Positions 8,716 to 18,103 are shown, numbered from the stretch's first letter. The stretch: 64,000 bases of DNA from JAAOII01 sp965207945 (GCA_965207945.1 OZ242303.1:1736001-1800000); one strand, 5' to 3'. The notes: generated from the letters alone by a model not told the origin. Made by a program: numbers and translations.

Positions 8716-10462
8716 TATTTTTAGTAAAAGGATTGGCATGGGCAAGGGCATAGATAATGGCATGAATAATAACAGCGCCGACAAGATAAGAGCGGAGACG
8801 CGTGCCTACTTTCGCGAAGGAGAATACGGTATCTGGATTTTTGGCGCCGCGCTTGGTATCTCTGTTATCTTAGTGGGCGCGGTAATGCTGTTGATTCTAA
8901 CCAAAGGATTTGCCCATTTTATGCCGCAGGAACTTTATATATATGAGGTGCGCCAGTCGGTGGGGGATTCAGTAAAATCTATCAAAATGGCAGGAGAAGT
9001 AAATGCCCGCGAGCAAGTCAATCGGCGGACTTTGTTGGAAAGCGGCTATACCCCAGAGAATGACAAACCCTTTTATTCAAGGTCTTTGGTTAAAGTTGGC
9101 AATCGCGAATACGGGCGCGACTTTATATGGATTCTCAACGATGATATTATCTCCAGCGACAAAAATAAAGATTTAATGCTGATTGAAAGAACTTCTTATG
9201 GCAACTTTTATGGGCTGCCAATAGCAATTAATTCCGCAGACGGCAGCAGTAGCATTGCTTACACCAGCAGTGAGTGGGATCGCCATTTGCAACAGCAACT
9301 AAAACGCTCCCAAGACCTATTGGCGCAAGCAAAGAGAATTCAGAAAAAGACCATAGACAAAGTAAACTACGGACTGGAAAAACTACGCTTACAAGAGCGG
9401 CGTTTGGCGCTAAGAAAAACAGCGACCGAACATAACCTGGACGCCATTGAGGAGAAGCGAGTTATGTTGCAAAATCAATATCAGCAGGCGACTGATGGAC
9501 TTGAAAAAATTAACCTCCAGCTTAATCAATATCACTTAGTTATGAAAACCGCCACTGGCGTTGAAAGCATAATTCCTTTCGCGCAAATAGTGCGTCTGTA
9601 TCAAACCAACAAATTAAATATGGGCGGCAAACTAATAATTTATATGCAACGACTGGTGGAGTTTATTAGCGGTGAGCCGCGTGAAAGTAATACCGAAGGC
9701 GGGGTTATGCCAGCTATATTTGGAACCGTGCTAATGGTGCTGCTAATGACAATCTTTGTGTTACCTTTGGGGGTGATTGCCGCAATCTACTTATATATAT
9801 ACGCCAAACAAAATATGATTACCCGCGTAATACGAATAGCAGTTAACAACCTTGCTGGAGTGCCATCCATAGTGTTTGGTATGTTTGGACTGGGCTTTTT
9901 TGTGTATACCATTGGCGGCAGCATAGATAGCTTGTTTTATGCGGAGTCGTTGCCCTCCCCTACTTATGGCAGTGGCGGCATTCTGTGGGCTTCACTTACC
10001 CTGGCGCTGCTAACTTTGCCAGTGGTGATTGTTGCCACCGAAGAAGGGCTAACCAGAATTCCTCGCTACCTGCCAGAAGGCAGTATGGCGTTGGGGGCAA
10101 CCAAGCTGGAAACACTACTGCGCATCTCCTTACCTATAGCTAGTCCCGCCATAATGACGGGGATGATTTTAGCAATTGCCCGCGCCACTGGTGAGGTCGC
10201 CCCTTTAATGTTAGTTGGGGTTGTCAAGTTGGCGCCGGCTATGCCTATTGACGGTAACTTCCCATTTGTTCACTTAGACCGCAAGTTCATGCACTTAGGA
10301 TTTCATATATATGATGTAGGGTTTCAAAGCCCCAATGTTGAAGCATCAAGACCACTCATATACGCTACTGCGACATTATTACTTATGATTGTGCTGTTGC
10401 TTAATACTTCTGCTATTGTATTACGCAATCGTTTGCGCGAAAAATTTAAAAACCTATCCTAA
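8702..10462 (+). CDS. pstA: Phosphate ABC transporter permease PstA, long form
   Basis: The second Pst permease, forming a heterodimer with PstC. The first helix is at about residues 47-72. A long hydrophilic periplasmic region (about 75-330) follows, with coiled-coil character at about 200-280 (many L, Q, K, R, E in heptad-like spacing), as in other long PstA forms. The C-terminal domain carries PSIVFGMFGLGFFV and the coupling motif RYLPEGSMALGATKLETLL. The start at 8702 overlaps the pstC end and has an AAGAAAGAG ribosome site within pstC. ATGs at 8738 and 8762 are possible alternatives, since the first 20 residues are M/G/N-rich and poorly conserved in character. It belongs to the pstC-pstA-pstB-phoU operon. 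Confidence 0.92.
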   Translation: MRISNIFSKRIGMGKGIDNGMNNNSADKIRAETRAYFREGEYGIWIFGAALGISVILVGAVMLLILTKGFAHFMPQELYIYEVRQSVGDSVKSIKMAGEVNAREQVNRRTLLESGYTPENDKPFYSRSLVKVGNREYGRDFIWILNDDIISSDKNKDLMLIERTSYGNFYGLPIAINSADGSSSIAYTSSEWDRHLQQQLKRSQDLLAQAKRIQKKTIDKVNYGLEKLRLQERRLALRKTATEHNLDAIEEKRVMLQNQYQQATDGLEKINLQLNQYHLVMKTATGVESIIPFAQIVRLYQTNKLNMGGKLIIYMQRLVEFISGEPRESNTEGGVMPAIFGTVLMVLLMTIFVLPLGVIAAIYLYIYAKQNMITRVIRIAVNNLAGVPSIVFGMFGLGFFVYTIGGSIDSLFYAESLPSPTYGSGGILWASLTLALLTLPVVIVATEEGLTRIPRYLPEGSMALGATKLETLLRISLPIASPAIMTGMILAIARATGEVAPLMLVGVVKLAPAMPIDGNFPFVHLDRKFMHLGFHIYDVGFQSPNVEASRPLIYATATLLLMIVLLLNTSAIVLRNRLREKFKNLS

Positions 10463-10490
10463 ATAACTCCTGTAAAATTATTAATAAATC

Positions 10491-11420
10491 ATGGCAATAA
10501 AGAAAGCAAAATCTAACATCAAGATTCAAGTTACTCGGGGAAAACCGAGAAAGGCGTTGAAGCCAGCTAAACCATTGAGAACGGCTAAAGCAGCAAAAAC
10601 ATTGAAGCAGGCAAAACAGCAGGCGGGAAAAGGCGTAAAAAGTACTCCAATAAAAAGCAAGAACCCAATCATTCAGATTGAGGGGTTACACCTTTACTAC
10701 GACAGCGAACCAGAAGCGGCGTTGAATAATATTTCCATTGATATAGAGCCGCGCAAGGTTACCGCATTTATAGGACCTTCTGGTTGCGGTAAGTCATCCC
10801 TGTTGCGCTGCCTCAACCGTATGAACGACTTAGTTGCGGACTGTCGTATTGAAGGGCGCATATCGCTTGATGGTAAGGACATATATGACCCCAACATAAA
10901 TATCTCAGAGTTGCGGCGGCAAGTTGGCATGGTATTCCAAAAACCCAACCCCTTCCCCAAGAGTGTTTATGAAAATGTCGCCTACGGATTACGCATTCAA
11001 GGAGAAAAGGATAAAAAGGTTTTAGACCAAGTGGTGGAAGAGTCATTGAAGTCCGCGGCGCTATGGGATGAAGTCAAGGAGCGCTTAGATAGCAATGCGT
11101 TAAATCTATCAGGCGGACAACAGCAACGACTGGTTATTGCCCGCGCCATTGCAGTGCAGCCAGATGTAATTTTGTTGGATGAACCTGCTTCTGCGTTAGA
11201 CCCCATATCTACTTTGAAAATAGAAGAACTTATTTATGAGCTAAAGAAAAATTACACCATAATAATAGTTACTCATAATATGCAACAGGCAGCGCGAGTT
11301 TCTGACTATGCCGCTTTCTTATATCTCGGCAAGCTAATTGAATACGATAAAACCAGAAAAATCTTCACTAAGCCGCAACAAAAGATGACAGAAGATTACA
11401 TAACTGGCAGATACGGATAA
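10491..11420 (+). CDS. pstB: Phosphate ABC transporter ATP-binding protein PstB
   Basis: The cytoplasmic ATPase driving Pst phosphate import. It shows Walker A GPSGCGKSS (residues 95-103), the Q-loop region MVFQKPNPFPKSVYENVAYG typical of PstB, the signature LSGGQQQRLVIARA, Walker B VILLDEPASALDP and the switch histidine in VTHNMQQAARVSD. At 309 residues it is about 50 longer than usual. The extra part is an N-terminal tail (about residues 1-57) rich in lysine, alanine and proline, strongly basic and probably disordered. No other ATG occurs in frame before the ATPase core, so the tail seems real unless a rare start codon is used. It sits 28 bp after pstA and 25 bp before phoU. Confidence 0.95.
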   Translation: MAIKKAKSNIKIQVTRGKPRKALKPAKPLRTAKAAKTLKQAKQQAGKGVKSTPIKSKNPIIQIEGLHLYYDSEPEAALNNISIDIEPRKVTAFIGPSGCGKSSLLRCLNRMNDLVADCRIEGRISLDGKDIYDPNINISELRRQVGMVFQKPNPFPKSVYENVAYGLRIQGEKDKKVLDQVVEESLKSAALWDEVKERLDSNALNLSGGQQQRLVIARAIAVQPDVILLDEPASALDPISTLKIEELIYELKKNYTIIIVTHNMQQAARVSDYAAFLYLGKLIEYDKTRKIFTKPQQKMTEDYITGRYG

Positions 11421-11433
11421 CTAAATAACACCC

Positions 11434-11445
11434 TATAATATTATT
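11434..11445 (+). promoter_or_regulatory. Predicted leaderless promoter of phoU
   Basis: TATAAT at 11434-11439 is followed by exactly six bases and the ATG at 11446. No Shine-Dalgarno sequence is present in the 25-bp gap after pstB. The -35 position (about 11411-11416) does not match consensus. It would give phoU a transcript of its own in addition to the pst operon message. Confidence 0.5.
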
Positions 11446-12147
11446 ATGAGCAAACATATTTCAAGTCATTTTGACAATGACATAAACAAGATTCGCTGTA
11501 CCATACATAAGATGGGCGATTTACTTGTTGATAGATTGGATAGTGTAGCGCAAAATATCAACAGCCCTACAGACCCCAAAAAATCCGCCGCGTTTGAAGA
11601 GAGCATTAATAAACTGGAAGTTAACCTTGACGAAGAATGTGTTGACTTATTGGCTTTACATCGTCCAGCAGCATCTGACCTGCGCTTTGTAATCAGCGCT
11701 GGACGGATTGGCAATGACCTGGAAAGTATTGGCGATGAAATTGCTCGCCTCTCGCAGGGACTTACCAAATTAATTGAAAACACCAGCAGAGACGAAGACC
11801 CCTCCCTTAGCGACATAAAACAAATAACGATTAACCTAGTAGAACTGCTACGCTCAGCATTAACTGCGTATCAAGAAAAGGATGCGCGTGGAGCAGTAAC
11901 AGTTGTGCTGAAAGAAAGAGAGATGGAAGAGCAGTTTCAAAATGCCATTCGCTCACGCATTACAATGATTGTTGAAGAACCGCGTAGTGTGAAAAGCACC
12001 GTGCATTGCTTTTGGATTTTACGTTCGCTGGAAAGAATAGGCAAGTGCACGCGACAAATAGGCAACCATATTCTTTATCTAGTTGAAGGCAGTGATGTTC
12101 GGCATAAAAGCCAGGAACACTTACGTTATAAATTCCTCGGCAAGTAG
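11446..12147 (+). CDS. phoU: Phosphate-specific transport regulator PhoU
   Basis: A cytoplasmic all-helical regulator that links the Pst transporter to PhoR/PhoB signalling and dampens phosphate uptake. Two PhoU repeats are visible, each with the metal-binding E/D-rich pattern: residues about 15-105 ending in RFVISAGRIGNDLESIGDEIARL, and about 120-215 ending in CFWILRSLERIGKCTRQIGNHI. Length (233) is normal. It is the last gene of the pst operon and is convergent with fadE, the two stop codons being only 7 bp apart. phoB and phoR are not in the window. Confidence 0.95.
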   Translation: MSKHISSHFDNDINKIRCTIHKMGDLLVDRLDSVAQNINSPTDPKKSAAFEESINKLEVNLDEECVDLLALHRPAASDLRFVISAGRIGNDLESIGDEIARLSQGLTKLIENTSRDEDPSLSDIKQITINLVELLRSALTAYQEKDARGAVTVVLKEREMEEQFQNAIRSRITMIVEEPRSVKSTVHCFWILRSLERIGKCTRQIGNHILYLVEGSDVRHKSQEHLRYKFLGK

Positions 12148-12154
12148 GGCAAAC

Positions 12155-14632
12155 CTATAGCTCCGCGAAATCGTCTACTGAAATAATCTCTTGAGTTGCT
12201 TTGTGCGACTTTAACCAAACGTCCCTTTCACTTGCCGTGATTGCCTTGCCTTTGACTAAACGGGCTAAATATTCTTCCATCGTTTCTGTTGGTTTCTTGA
12301 CATGTTTTCCTTTATCTATGCGCTGCTTAATAGCATAAACCGGTAATGCCGTAACAAAGGCATCACGTAACTTGGCTAACGGATCTTCTTTTTTAGCATC
12401 ACCCCAATAAATGTTTGGCGCTAAATTACGTTGCGCCCAATCAGGATCACTCATAAGTTTTGCCAAACCAAGCAACTGCTTATCACTTGACGGACGATAA
12501 TAATTGCCCAATGGAAAAAACGCTATACGAATCATTGGAATTATAATACGCAAGAAAGCGGGAAGTGGCATATTATTTAGCAAGTCCAGCAGCGCCTTCT
12601 GAGCGCGATGTTCCATCTCTGTAAGCAACGCATCCAATAATGGCAGTGCATCTTTAGGGGTGCCGTCATTTTCGTATTTACGAATCGCCGCAGTCGCTAC
12701 ACACATCGCTATCCAGGCATCAGCAAATCTACCAGATACGGACTCTCTTCTTTTGATAGCGCCTCCCACCAGCGCTAATGCGATTTCCACCAAATAAGCA
12801 TACTGGCTGCTTAGTAAAGCCAAGCGGCGATGATGGCGTGCTAAACCTTTAATTTCTCTGCCTCCCTCATCCCCAGACAAGCGCAAAGCCCAGCCGCCAC
12901 TCCAAGCACCTATCAATGCTCGCGTCTTAACCTGCGTTATTCTTGCAAAGTGCAGCCAAAATAATCTATTAAACTCTTTTGTATCATCGGCGGCAATTGC
13001 CTCGGCTTCCGAACGGAGGAAGGGATGGCAACGTAAAAAGCCCTGACCAAAGATAATCATACTTCTGGTAAGAATATTGGCGCCTTCAACAGTAATGCCA
13101 ATTGGGATGCTGCGATAGAGCTCCTCCAGATAATTGCGCGGACCTTTCATAATTGCTTTACCGCCATGAATATCCATCGCGCTTTTGGTGGAATTGCGCA
13201 GGGTATCAGTGGTGAAATATTTAGCTATTGCCGAACTAACAGATGGCTTAAGACCTTTATCAACCATTGCCGAAGCGTTGTTGCCCAGCGCCTGCACTGC
13301 ATAAGAATTAATTGCCAGCTGCCCAAGCTGCTCCGCTACTCCCTCAAACTTGGCAATCGGCAAGCCGAACTGCTCGCGCAGATTAGCATAAGCGGCAGAA
13401 CTATAGCTGGTGAGCTGCACTCCAGCATTTGACAAAGACGGCAATGAAATTCCTCTGCCAATTGCCAGACACTCCATCAACATCTGCCAGCCCTTGCCCA
13501 CCATCTTCTCACCACCTATGATATTATCAAGTGGGACAAAAACATCCTTGCCCTGAATTGGTCCATTATGAAAGAAAACATCCAGCGGATTATGCCTTCT
13601 ACCGATGACAACTCCCTTAGCATCGCGTGGGACTAAAGCGCAGGTTATGCCCAGATCGCCATCTTTGTCTCCATCTTTAGTTTTGCTTGCCTTGCTCAAC
13701 AGCCCCTGCGGGTCATAAGCGCGAAACGCCACACCAATTATGCTGGCAATGGGAGCTAAGCTTATATAGCGTTTGCTAAAATGCATATTAAACCCCAGAA
13801 CCTTCTTGCCGTTAATTGTTTTGCTTGTTAGGATGCCATAATCATCAAGTCCTCCAGCATCCGAACCAACCTTCTGCGAAGTAAGGGCAAAACAGGGAAT
13901 CTCCTCGCCTACGGCAAGTCGCGGCAGATAATGTTTCTTTTGCGTATCCGTGCCATAGTGCATTATCAACTCACCGGGACCAAGAGAATTAGGCACCATC
14001 ACCATAACGCTGAGTGCTGAAGAACGACTCGCCAGCTTGCTGATGATTGCCGCCTGCGCCGTGGCGGAAAAACCCAAGCCACCAGCAGAACGTGGAATTA
14101 TCATCCCCCAAAACTTATGCTGCTTGATATAATCAAGTGCGACAGGCGGCAGCCCCTTATGTTTATCTATCTCTGCAGGAGAGCAAAGCTTACAAAGCTC
14201 CTCTGTTTCGTTGGCAAGAAACTTCTTCTCAACGGCAGTTAGCTTTTTAAGTGGGACTTCCTTGTGCATGTCACTGCCATATCTGCCAATGAATAAATCA
14301 TTCTCCCAGGATAAATCACCCGTATCAATTACCGAACGCTCGGTTTCACTAATACGCGGGGTATTCGGCTTCATATATGCAAAAACCTTAGAGGAGATAA
14401 AAAAGCGCAAGCCGGGAATGTGATTGAAGGCAATGAAAAGCACCAAGGGAATGGCAATAAATATCGGAACGACCCATGGGAAAAAATCAAATATAATCGC
14501 CGCCGCCAAAGCCACTATAAAGCAACCCGCGGTCTTCACCTCCATCATTAGCCAACTATCCCCCTCCTTACTCAACAACCAGCAAAAAACAAAGATACTC
14601 GCCAAAAACATAAGAATTGATAATAATAGCAT
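12155..14632 (-). CDS. fadE: Acyl-CoA dehydrogenase FadE
   Basis: Catalyses the first step of fatty-acid beta-oxidation (acyl-CoA to trans-2-enoyl-CoA, FAD-dependent). The 825-residue length and two hydrophobic segments at about 1-20 and 32-75 match the long membrane-associated gammaproteobacterial FadE (E. coli 814). Recognisable motifs include FWGMIIPRSAGGLGFSATAQ, CFALTSQKVGSDAGGLDDYG in the flavin/substrate region, and YRSIPIGITVEGANILTRSM near the C-terminal ACAD domain. It pairs functionally with the fadN-fadA-fadD operon at 53665-60032 rather than with its neighbours. A TATAAT box lies exactly six bases before the ATG, so the mRNA is probably leaderless. No fatty-acid regulator site was recognised. 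Confidence 0.95.
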   Translation of the reverse strand: MLLLSILMFLASIFVFCWLLSKEGDSWLMMEVKTAGCFIVALAAAIIFDFFPWVVPIFIAIPLVLFIAFNHIPGLRFFISSKVFAYMKPNTPRISETERSVIDTGDLSWENDLFIGRYGSDMHKEVPLKKLTAVEKKFLANETEELCKLCSPAEIDKHKGLPPVALDYIKQHKFWGMIIPRSAGGLGFSATAQAAIISKLASRSSALSVMVMVPNSLGPGELIMHYGTDTQKKHYLPRLAVGEEIPCFALTSQKVGSDAGGLDDYGILTSKTINGKKVLGFNMHFSKRYISLAPIASIIGVAFRAYDPQGLLSKASKTKDGDKDGDLGITCALVPRDAKGVVIGRRHNPLDVFFHNGPIQGKDVFVPLDNIIGGEKMVGKGWQMLMECLAIGRGISLPSLSNAGVQLTSYSSAAYANLREQFGLPIAKFEGVAEQLGQLAINSYAVQALGNNASAMVDKGLKPSVSSAIAKYFTTDTLRNSTKSAMDIHGGKAIMKGPRNYLEELYRSIPIGITVEGANILTRSMIIFGQGFLRCHPFLRSEAEAIAADDTKEFNRLFWLHFARITQVKTRALIGAWSGGWALRLSGDEGGREIKGLARHHRRLALLSSQYAYLVEIALALVGGAIKRRESVSGRFADAWIAMCVATAAIRKYENDGTPKDALPLLDALLTEMEHRAQKALLDLLNNMPLPAFLRIIIPMIRIAFFPLGNYYRPSSDKQLLGLAKLMSDPDWAQRNLAPNIYWGDAKKEDPLAKLRDAFVTALPVYAIKQRIDKGKHVKKPTETMEEYLARLVKGKAITASERDVWLKSHKATQEIISVDDFAEL

Positions 14633-14644
14633 GACTACATTATA
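14633..14644 (-). promoter_or_regulatory. Predicted leaderless promoter of fadE
   Basis: On the minus strand TATAAT (14639-14644), then GTAGTC, then the ATG at 14632. No Shine-Dalgarno sequence lies between. The -35 region is weak. Confidence 0.55.
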
Positions 14645-14760
14645 CTCCTAAACCTTATATTTTTAGTGAATTAATTTTGTGTGTATGTGTGGTGGATTAA
14701 CTAATGATTAACTATCGGCTTGCTTGCACCAAACTCCTCTATGGAATGAGGGGCGCTATA

Positions 14761-16398
14761 TTATTTTTTCTTTTGTGATGTATTACTTTCAATTAATTCA
14801 TCTATAAGTGCCTTGAATTTTTTTCCTAAGTTAGTATTTTTATTTCCATGTTTATTTGACGACCATTCTAATGAGAGGATATAGAGATTCATACTCCATA
14901 AAAATCCTACACCTTGTTTATCAACTCTCTTTTGCCATTCTTCCTTCAGATCGTTTAAACTCTTTTTGCTAATATCATATATACCTTGACCATATTTTGT
15001 GATAATAGGACTCTCCCTTATTATATCCCAGCCATCAGGTTCTTCTTTGTTTTCCATTGCCTGCCACGCAGATTCCATTCGCTGTGTAAATAGTTCTGTA
15101 TAATCTGGTTCTATATACTGACGTATATCATCCAGCCATTCTCTTCTTTCCTTTTTATTTTTAATATAATCAATATCCAAAATATCATTAAACATAACAT
15201 TTTTACTTTTAATGTTTTTTAGTGTAACGCCACATAAATTACAATCTAAAAGTATCGCCCAGGATAAATCAATCTTATCCATTATTGCCCCCTGTAATTG
15301 AGAATTAATTAGCAGCGATCCCTGCAGTTCTGCATTATACAAATCTGCTCCCTGCAATTTTATATCGTATAAACATGTTCCCCGTAATTCTGTATGGCGT
15401 AAAGACGCTCCCTGTAATTCTGTATAACGTAAAGACGCTCCCTCCAGTTTAGCTACATCTAATGTAGCGCCCTTTAAAGAAACATTATTTAATTTAGCGG
15501 CTACAAGATAAGTGTTTTCAAAATTAATTCTATCTAATTTTATATCTTTCAAAGAAATTCCACATAACATCTTATTATGAAAATCTAACGTTTGTAATTG
15601 CTCAGGATTTTTAGTAGAAACCCTTGTCAATATATGGCTAATAGCTCTCAATGCTTCCTGGCTGCGTTTCTCCTGTAACAAAGTTATCCCACCCCCCTTA
15701 CTTATATTACCAATTCTATCATCTTCATTTAGTAACCTATAACTATATGGAGTCAAACTTCCTTCCTTAATAAATCCTTCAATACATCCCCTTCCATCCA
15801 TCCATCGATTACAGCTGCAGATAATATCTAAACATCTTTGAGTATTCTTGGAGCTATCTATTGCTAAAGCACGTAAACTAGATATAGCCCCCAAGTGAGA
15901 GGGGAATGAGCTTTCATCTAATTCTTTAGATAGCGCAGCGACAGCATTATCAAATCTTTCGCTAAGTCGCCTGCCTGATTCAATATTAGTTCGCTTAACT
16001 TGATCTTCTTTTTGTTGATCTATAATCATTAGTCGCAATGCCGTAAAAATTAAGGTTGCTAATCCCGCAAACCCAATAAATACATCACGTATATTAAGTG
16101 GTTGATCTGAAGGGGATAACTGCGCAAATAATATTTCCCACCATTCATAAGATTCGCCTATTTTTTTATTGTTTGATAATATTTTTTTAAGAGTATTCAA
16201 TTCTGAAATATAGATAATATTCACAATAAGATAAGTTATTATAATTCCCCCAAATATAATGACCAAACTTATAATGGCTGTAATTAAAAGTCCTTTTTTA
16301 GTAATCTTAATCCCTGTTAAATATTTCTTCTTACCTCCCAGATATTTACTGATTTTAGTAAATAATATTTTAATACTTTTCATTCTTTCACCAAACAT
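14761..16398 (-). CDS. Membrane-anchored pentapeptide-repeat protein (paralogue A)
   Basis: Two membrane helices (about residues 36-64 and 102-126) precede a cytoplasmic helical region (about 140-200) containing RRLSERFDNAVAALSKELD and a SHLGAISSLRALAIDSS block. This resembles the linker seen in other membrane pentapeptide proteins (RF-x-QL...RLGAIYAL). From about 275 to 405 runs a pentapeptide-repeat solenoid of A(D/N)LXX type, with units such as LKGAT, LEGAS, LQGAS and LQGAD. A helical tail follows. It is clearly paralogous to the protein at 18306-20249: the linker, solenoid and tail align. Together they flank a DNA methyltransferase. Sequence is AT-rich compared with pst and fad genes. Function unknown; such solenoids usually mediate protein binding. 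A TATAAT-N6-ATG promoter precedes it. Confidence 0.85.
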   Translation of the reverse strand: MFGERMKSIKILFTKISKYLGGKKKYLTGIKITKKGLLITAIISLVIIFGGIIITYLIVNIIYISELNTLKKILSNNKKIGESYEWWEILFAQLSPSDQPLNIRDVFIGFAGLATLIFTALRLMIIDQQKEDQVKRTNIESGRRLSERFDNAVAALSKELDESSFPSHLGAISSLRALAIDSSKNTQRCLDIICSCNRWMDGRGCIEGFIKEGSLTPYSYRLLNEDDRIGNISKGGGITLLQEKRSQEALRAISHILTRVSTKNPEQLQTLDFHNKMLCGISLKDIKLDRINFENTYLVAAKLNNVSLKGATLDVAKLEGASLRYTELQGASLRHTELRGTCLYDIKLQGADLYNAELQGSLLINSQLQGAIMDKIDLSWAILLDCNLCGVTLKNIKSKNVMFNDILDIDYIKNKKERREWLDDIRQYIEPDYTELFTQRMESAWQAMENKEEPDGWDIIRESPIITKYGQGIYDISKKSLNDLKEEWQKRVDKQGVGFLWSMNLYILSLEWSSNKHGNKNTNLGKKFKALIDELIESNTSQKKK

Positions 16399-16410
16399 AC
16401 TACGATTATA
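16399..16410 (-). promoter_or_regulatory. Predicted leaderless promoter of pentapeptide gene A
   Basis: Minus strand TATAAT (16405-16410), six bases (CGTAGT), then the ATG at 16398. It lies in the 59-bp gap after the methyltransferase stop, so this gene could be expressed separately. Confidence 0.5.
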
Positions 16411-16457
16411 TTATTTTGTTGCAGGTTCAGCTATTGGTAATATTGTTTGTTTAATAA

Positions 16458-17927
16458 TTATATTAATGCTCCCTCCGTTATCTCTTGATTATATCTTTTT
16501 ATCTCTTTTGTTATATCATCCAACTTAGCCTCAACCCACTCATGTTTACTATCAAAATAGTTATGAATATGTTTTTCTACTTTGTTAAAAGCTGGGGTTT
16601 GCAGTTTGAATTCCATTTTATATGCTCTATTAGGATCTGATGTTTGATACGAGTTTAATCTTTGTTGCCAGTTTAATGCCACACCAACCTTATACTCATT
16701 TTGAAATAAGGTATTAGATATTACATATACCCATTTACCTACTTCATGTTGGTATTCTCCATCTGTTCTTTTAGGTGGGACCACTTCAAACAACGGCTCT
16801 TTTTTCGGGTCAAATAAGTCGGGGTATACTTCCTTTGCCAATCTTTCTTTAACTAGTTCATACGCCTTTGGTGATACATCTATGCCTACCCATTGCCTCT
16901 CTAATCTTTCGGCTGCCACGCAAGTAGTGGCACAACCACAGAAAGGATCTAATACAATATCTCCTTTGTTGCTGCTGGCGTTTATTATTCTTTCTAATAA
17001 TGGCAATGGCTTTTGCGTGGGATAGCCCACATTATTTTTACCTCTGGCAGGATTTACGTCAGTCCATAGATTGCCCATAGGTACTCCTTTATAATCTTTC
17101 TGATATTTTCTTCTTTTTATTTTGCCCTCTTTCGTTATAACAATATTCCCTTTTTCATATTCATTTTGAAGTTGTTCTTTACTTAATCTCCATCCAGAAG
17201 GGTGTGGGTTCTTAAATCCTTTCCACTCATAACATAAGTTGGGCCGAGCTCCCATATTTGGAGTTCTCCAAATATGGGAGCTATCGTCATAATATGAATT
17301 ACCTTTTTCATCAGTTAAATTAAATTTTTTAAGAGTTTCTTCTTTTGTTATAGAGCGGGTAGAGTTTATGTCAAAGTTGTTTGTTTTAGTGTAATGGAAT
17401 ATATTATCAATATTATTTCCCCAGCTTCTAGCACTATACTGGCTTCCTTTTTGCGCTGACTGTGTTCTTTGCCATATTATTTCGCCCCTTGAATTGTTTT
17501 CTCCAAATATACAATCCATTAGAAGTTTCAAGTAATGGCTCATAGTTTGGTCGCAGTGGAGGTAGATGGAGCCGGTGTCTTTTAATATACGCCTCATTTC
17601 CATTAATCTTATACCCATATAACAGAGGTAACAATAGTTATATTTCTTGTTGCCTCCCATTAGTTTAGATGCTTCTAACAGAGCATATAACTTTTCATTA
17701 TCTTCCTTTATCGTTTCTGCCCATTCATCTTTTACATCCTCTTCTGTGAATATATCCTTGAAACTGGCGCCTTCTGCACTGCTCCCGATGGGTGCAGTGA
17801 ACACTTTATTTTTATTGAAAGGCGGGTCCAAGTATATTAAATCTACACTACCGCTGTTCATCTCTCTTAAAATATCAAGGTTATCCTTACAGAATATAGT
17901 CCTATTATTTACGTTTAGATTACTCAT
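16458..17927 (-). CDS. DNA methyltransferase (beta class, N6/N4) with C-terminal GIY-YIG-like domain
   Basis: A 489-residue two-part protein. Residues 1-365 form an amino-methyltransferase with catalytic motif IV DPPF (34-37) before the AdoMet-binding motif I DPFCGCATT (327-335), the order of beta-class adenine/cytosine-N4 enzymes. Target recognition should lie at about 150-300. Residues about 395-470 look like a GIY-YIG/T5orf172-type fold: WVYVIS (399-404), YKVGVA, then R423 and E451 at the places of the catalytic Arg and Glu in that superfamily. Without a separate endonuclease gene nearby, the tail may supply cutting, or it may only bind DNA. It is translationally coupled to a 59-codon ORF upstream (ATGA overlap). 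The methyltransferase call is firm; the nuclease call is inference. Confidence 0.87.
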   Translation of the reverse strand: MSNLNVNNRTIFCKDNLDILREMNSGSVDLIYLDPPFNKNKVFTAPIGSSAEGASFKDIFTEEDVKDEWAETIKEDNEKLYALLEASKLMGGNKKYNYCYLCYMGIRLMEMRRILKDTGSIYLHCDQTMSHYLKLLMDCIFGENNSRGEIIWQRTQSAQKGSQYSARSWGNNIDNIFHYTKTNNFDINSTRSITKEETLKKFNLTDEKGNSYYDDSSHIWRTPNMGARPNLCYEWKGFKNPHPSGWRLSKEQLQNEYEKGNIVITKEGKIKRRKYQKDYKGVPMGNLWTDVNPARGKNNVGYPTQKPLPLLERIINASSNKGDIVLDPFCGCATTCVAAERLERQWVGIDVSPKAYELVKERLAKEVYPDLFDPKKEPLFEVVPPKRTDGEYQHEVGKWVYVISNTLFQNEYKVGVALNWQQRLNSYQTSDPNRAYKMEFKLQTPAFNKVEKHIHNYFDSKHEWVEAKLDDITKEIKRYNQEITEGALI

Positions 17928-18103
17928 TTATTAAATCTCTTATAACTTAATTTTTTACTTACTACATTATCGTAGAATACTATTATTCTATCTATGGTAT
18001 CTATCCCACTGGTGGCAGCCATGCCATTCAGTAATCGGCTTACAGGGTGATTTATCATTATCTTATTATATCCTTTAATTGGTTTGTAATTAACCCGCTT
18101 CAT
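17924..18103 (-). CDS. Small 59-residue ORF coupled to the methyltransferase
   Basis: A short frame starting MKRVNYKPIK and ending KLSYKRFNK, with a net positive charge and a central stretch (about 22-46) that is moderately hydrophobic. Its TGA overlaps the methyltransferase ATG in an ATGA junction, the usual sign of translational coupling, and the start codon is a normal ATG. I recognise no family. Possible roles are a controller protein, a small partner or an antitoxin-like peptide, but nothing in the sequence decides this. It could also be a remnant of a longer gene, since about 200 bp upstream are non-coding. Confidence 0.5.
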   Translation of the reverse strand: MKRVNYKPIKGYNKIMINHPVSRLLNGMAATSGIDTIDRIIVFYDNVVSKKLSYKRFNK

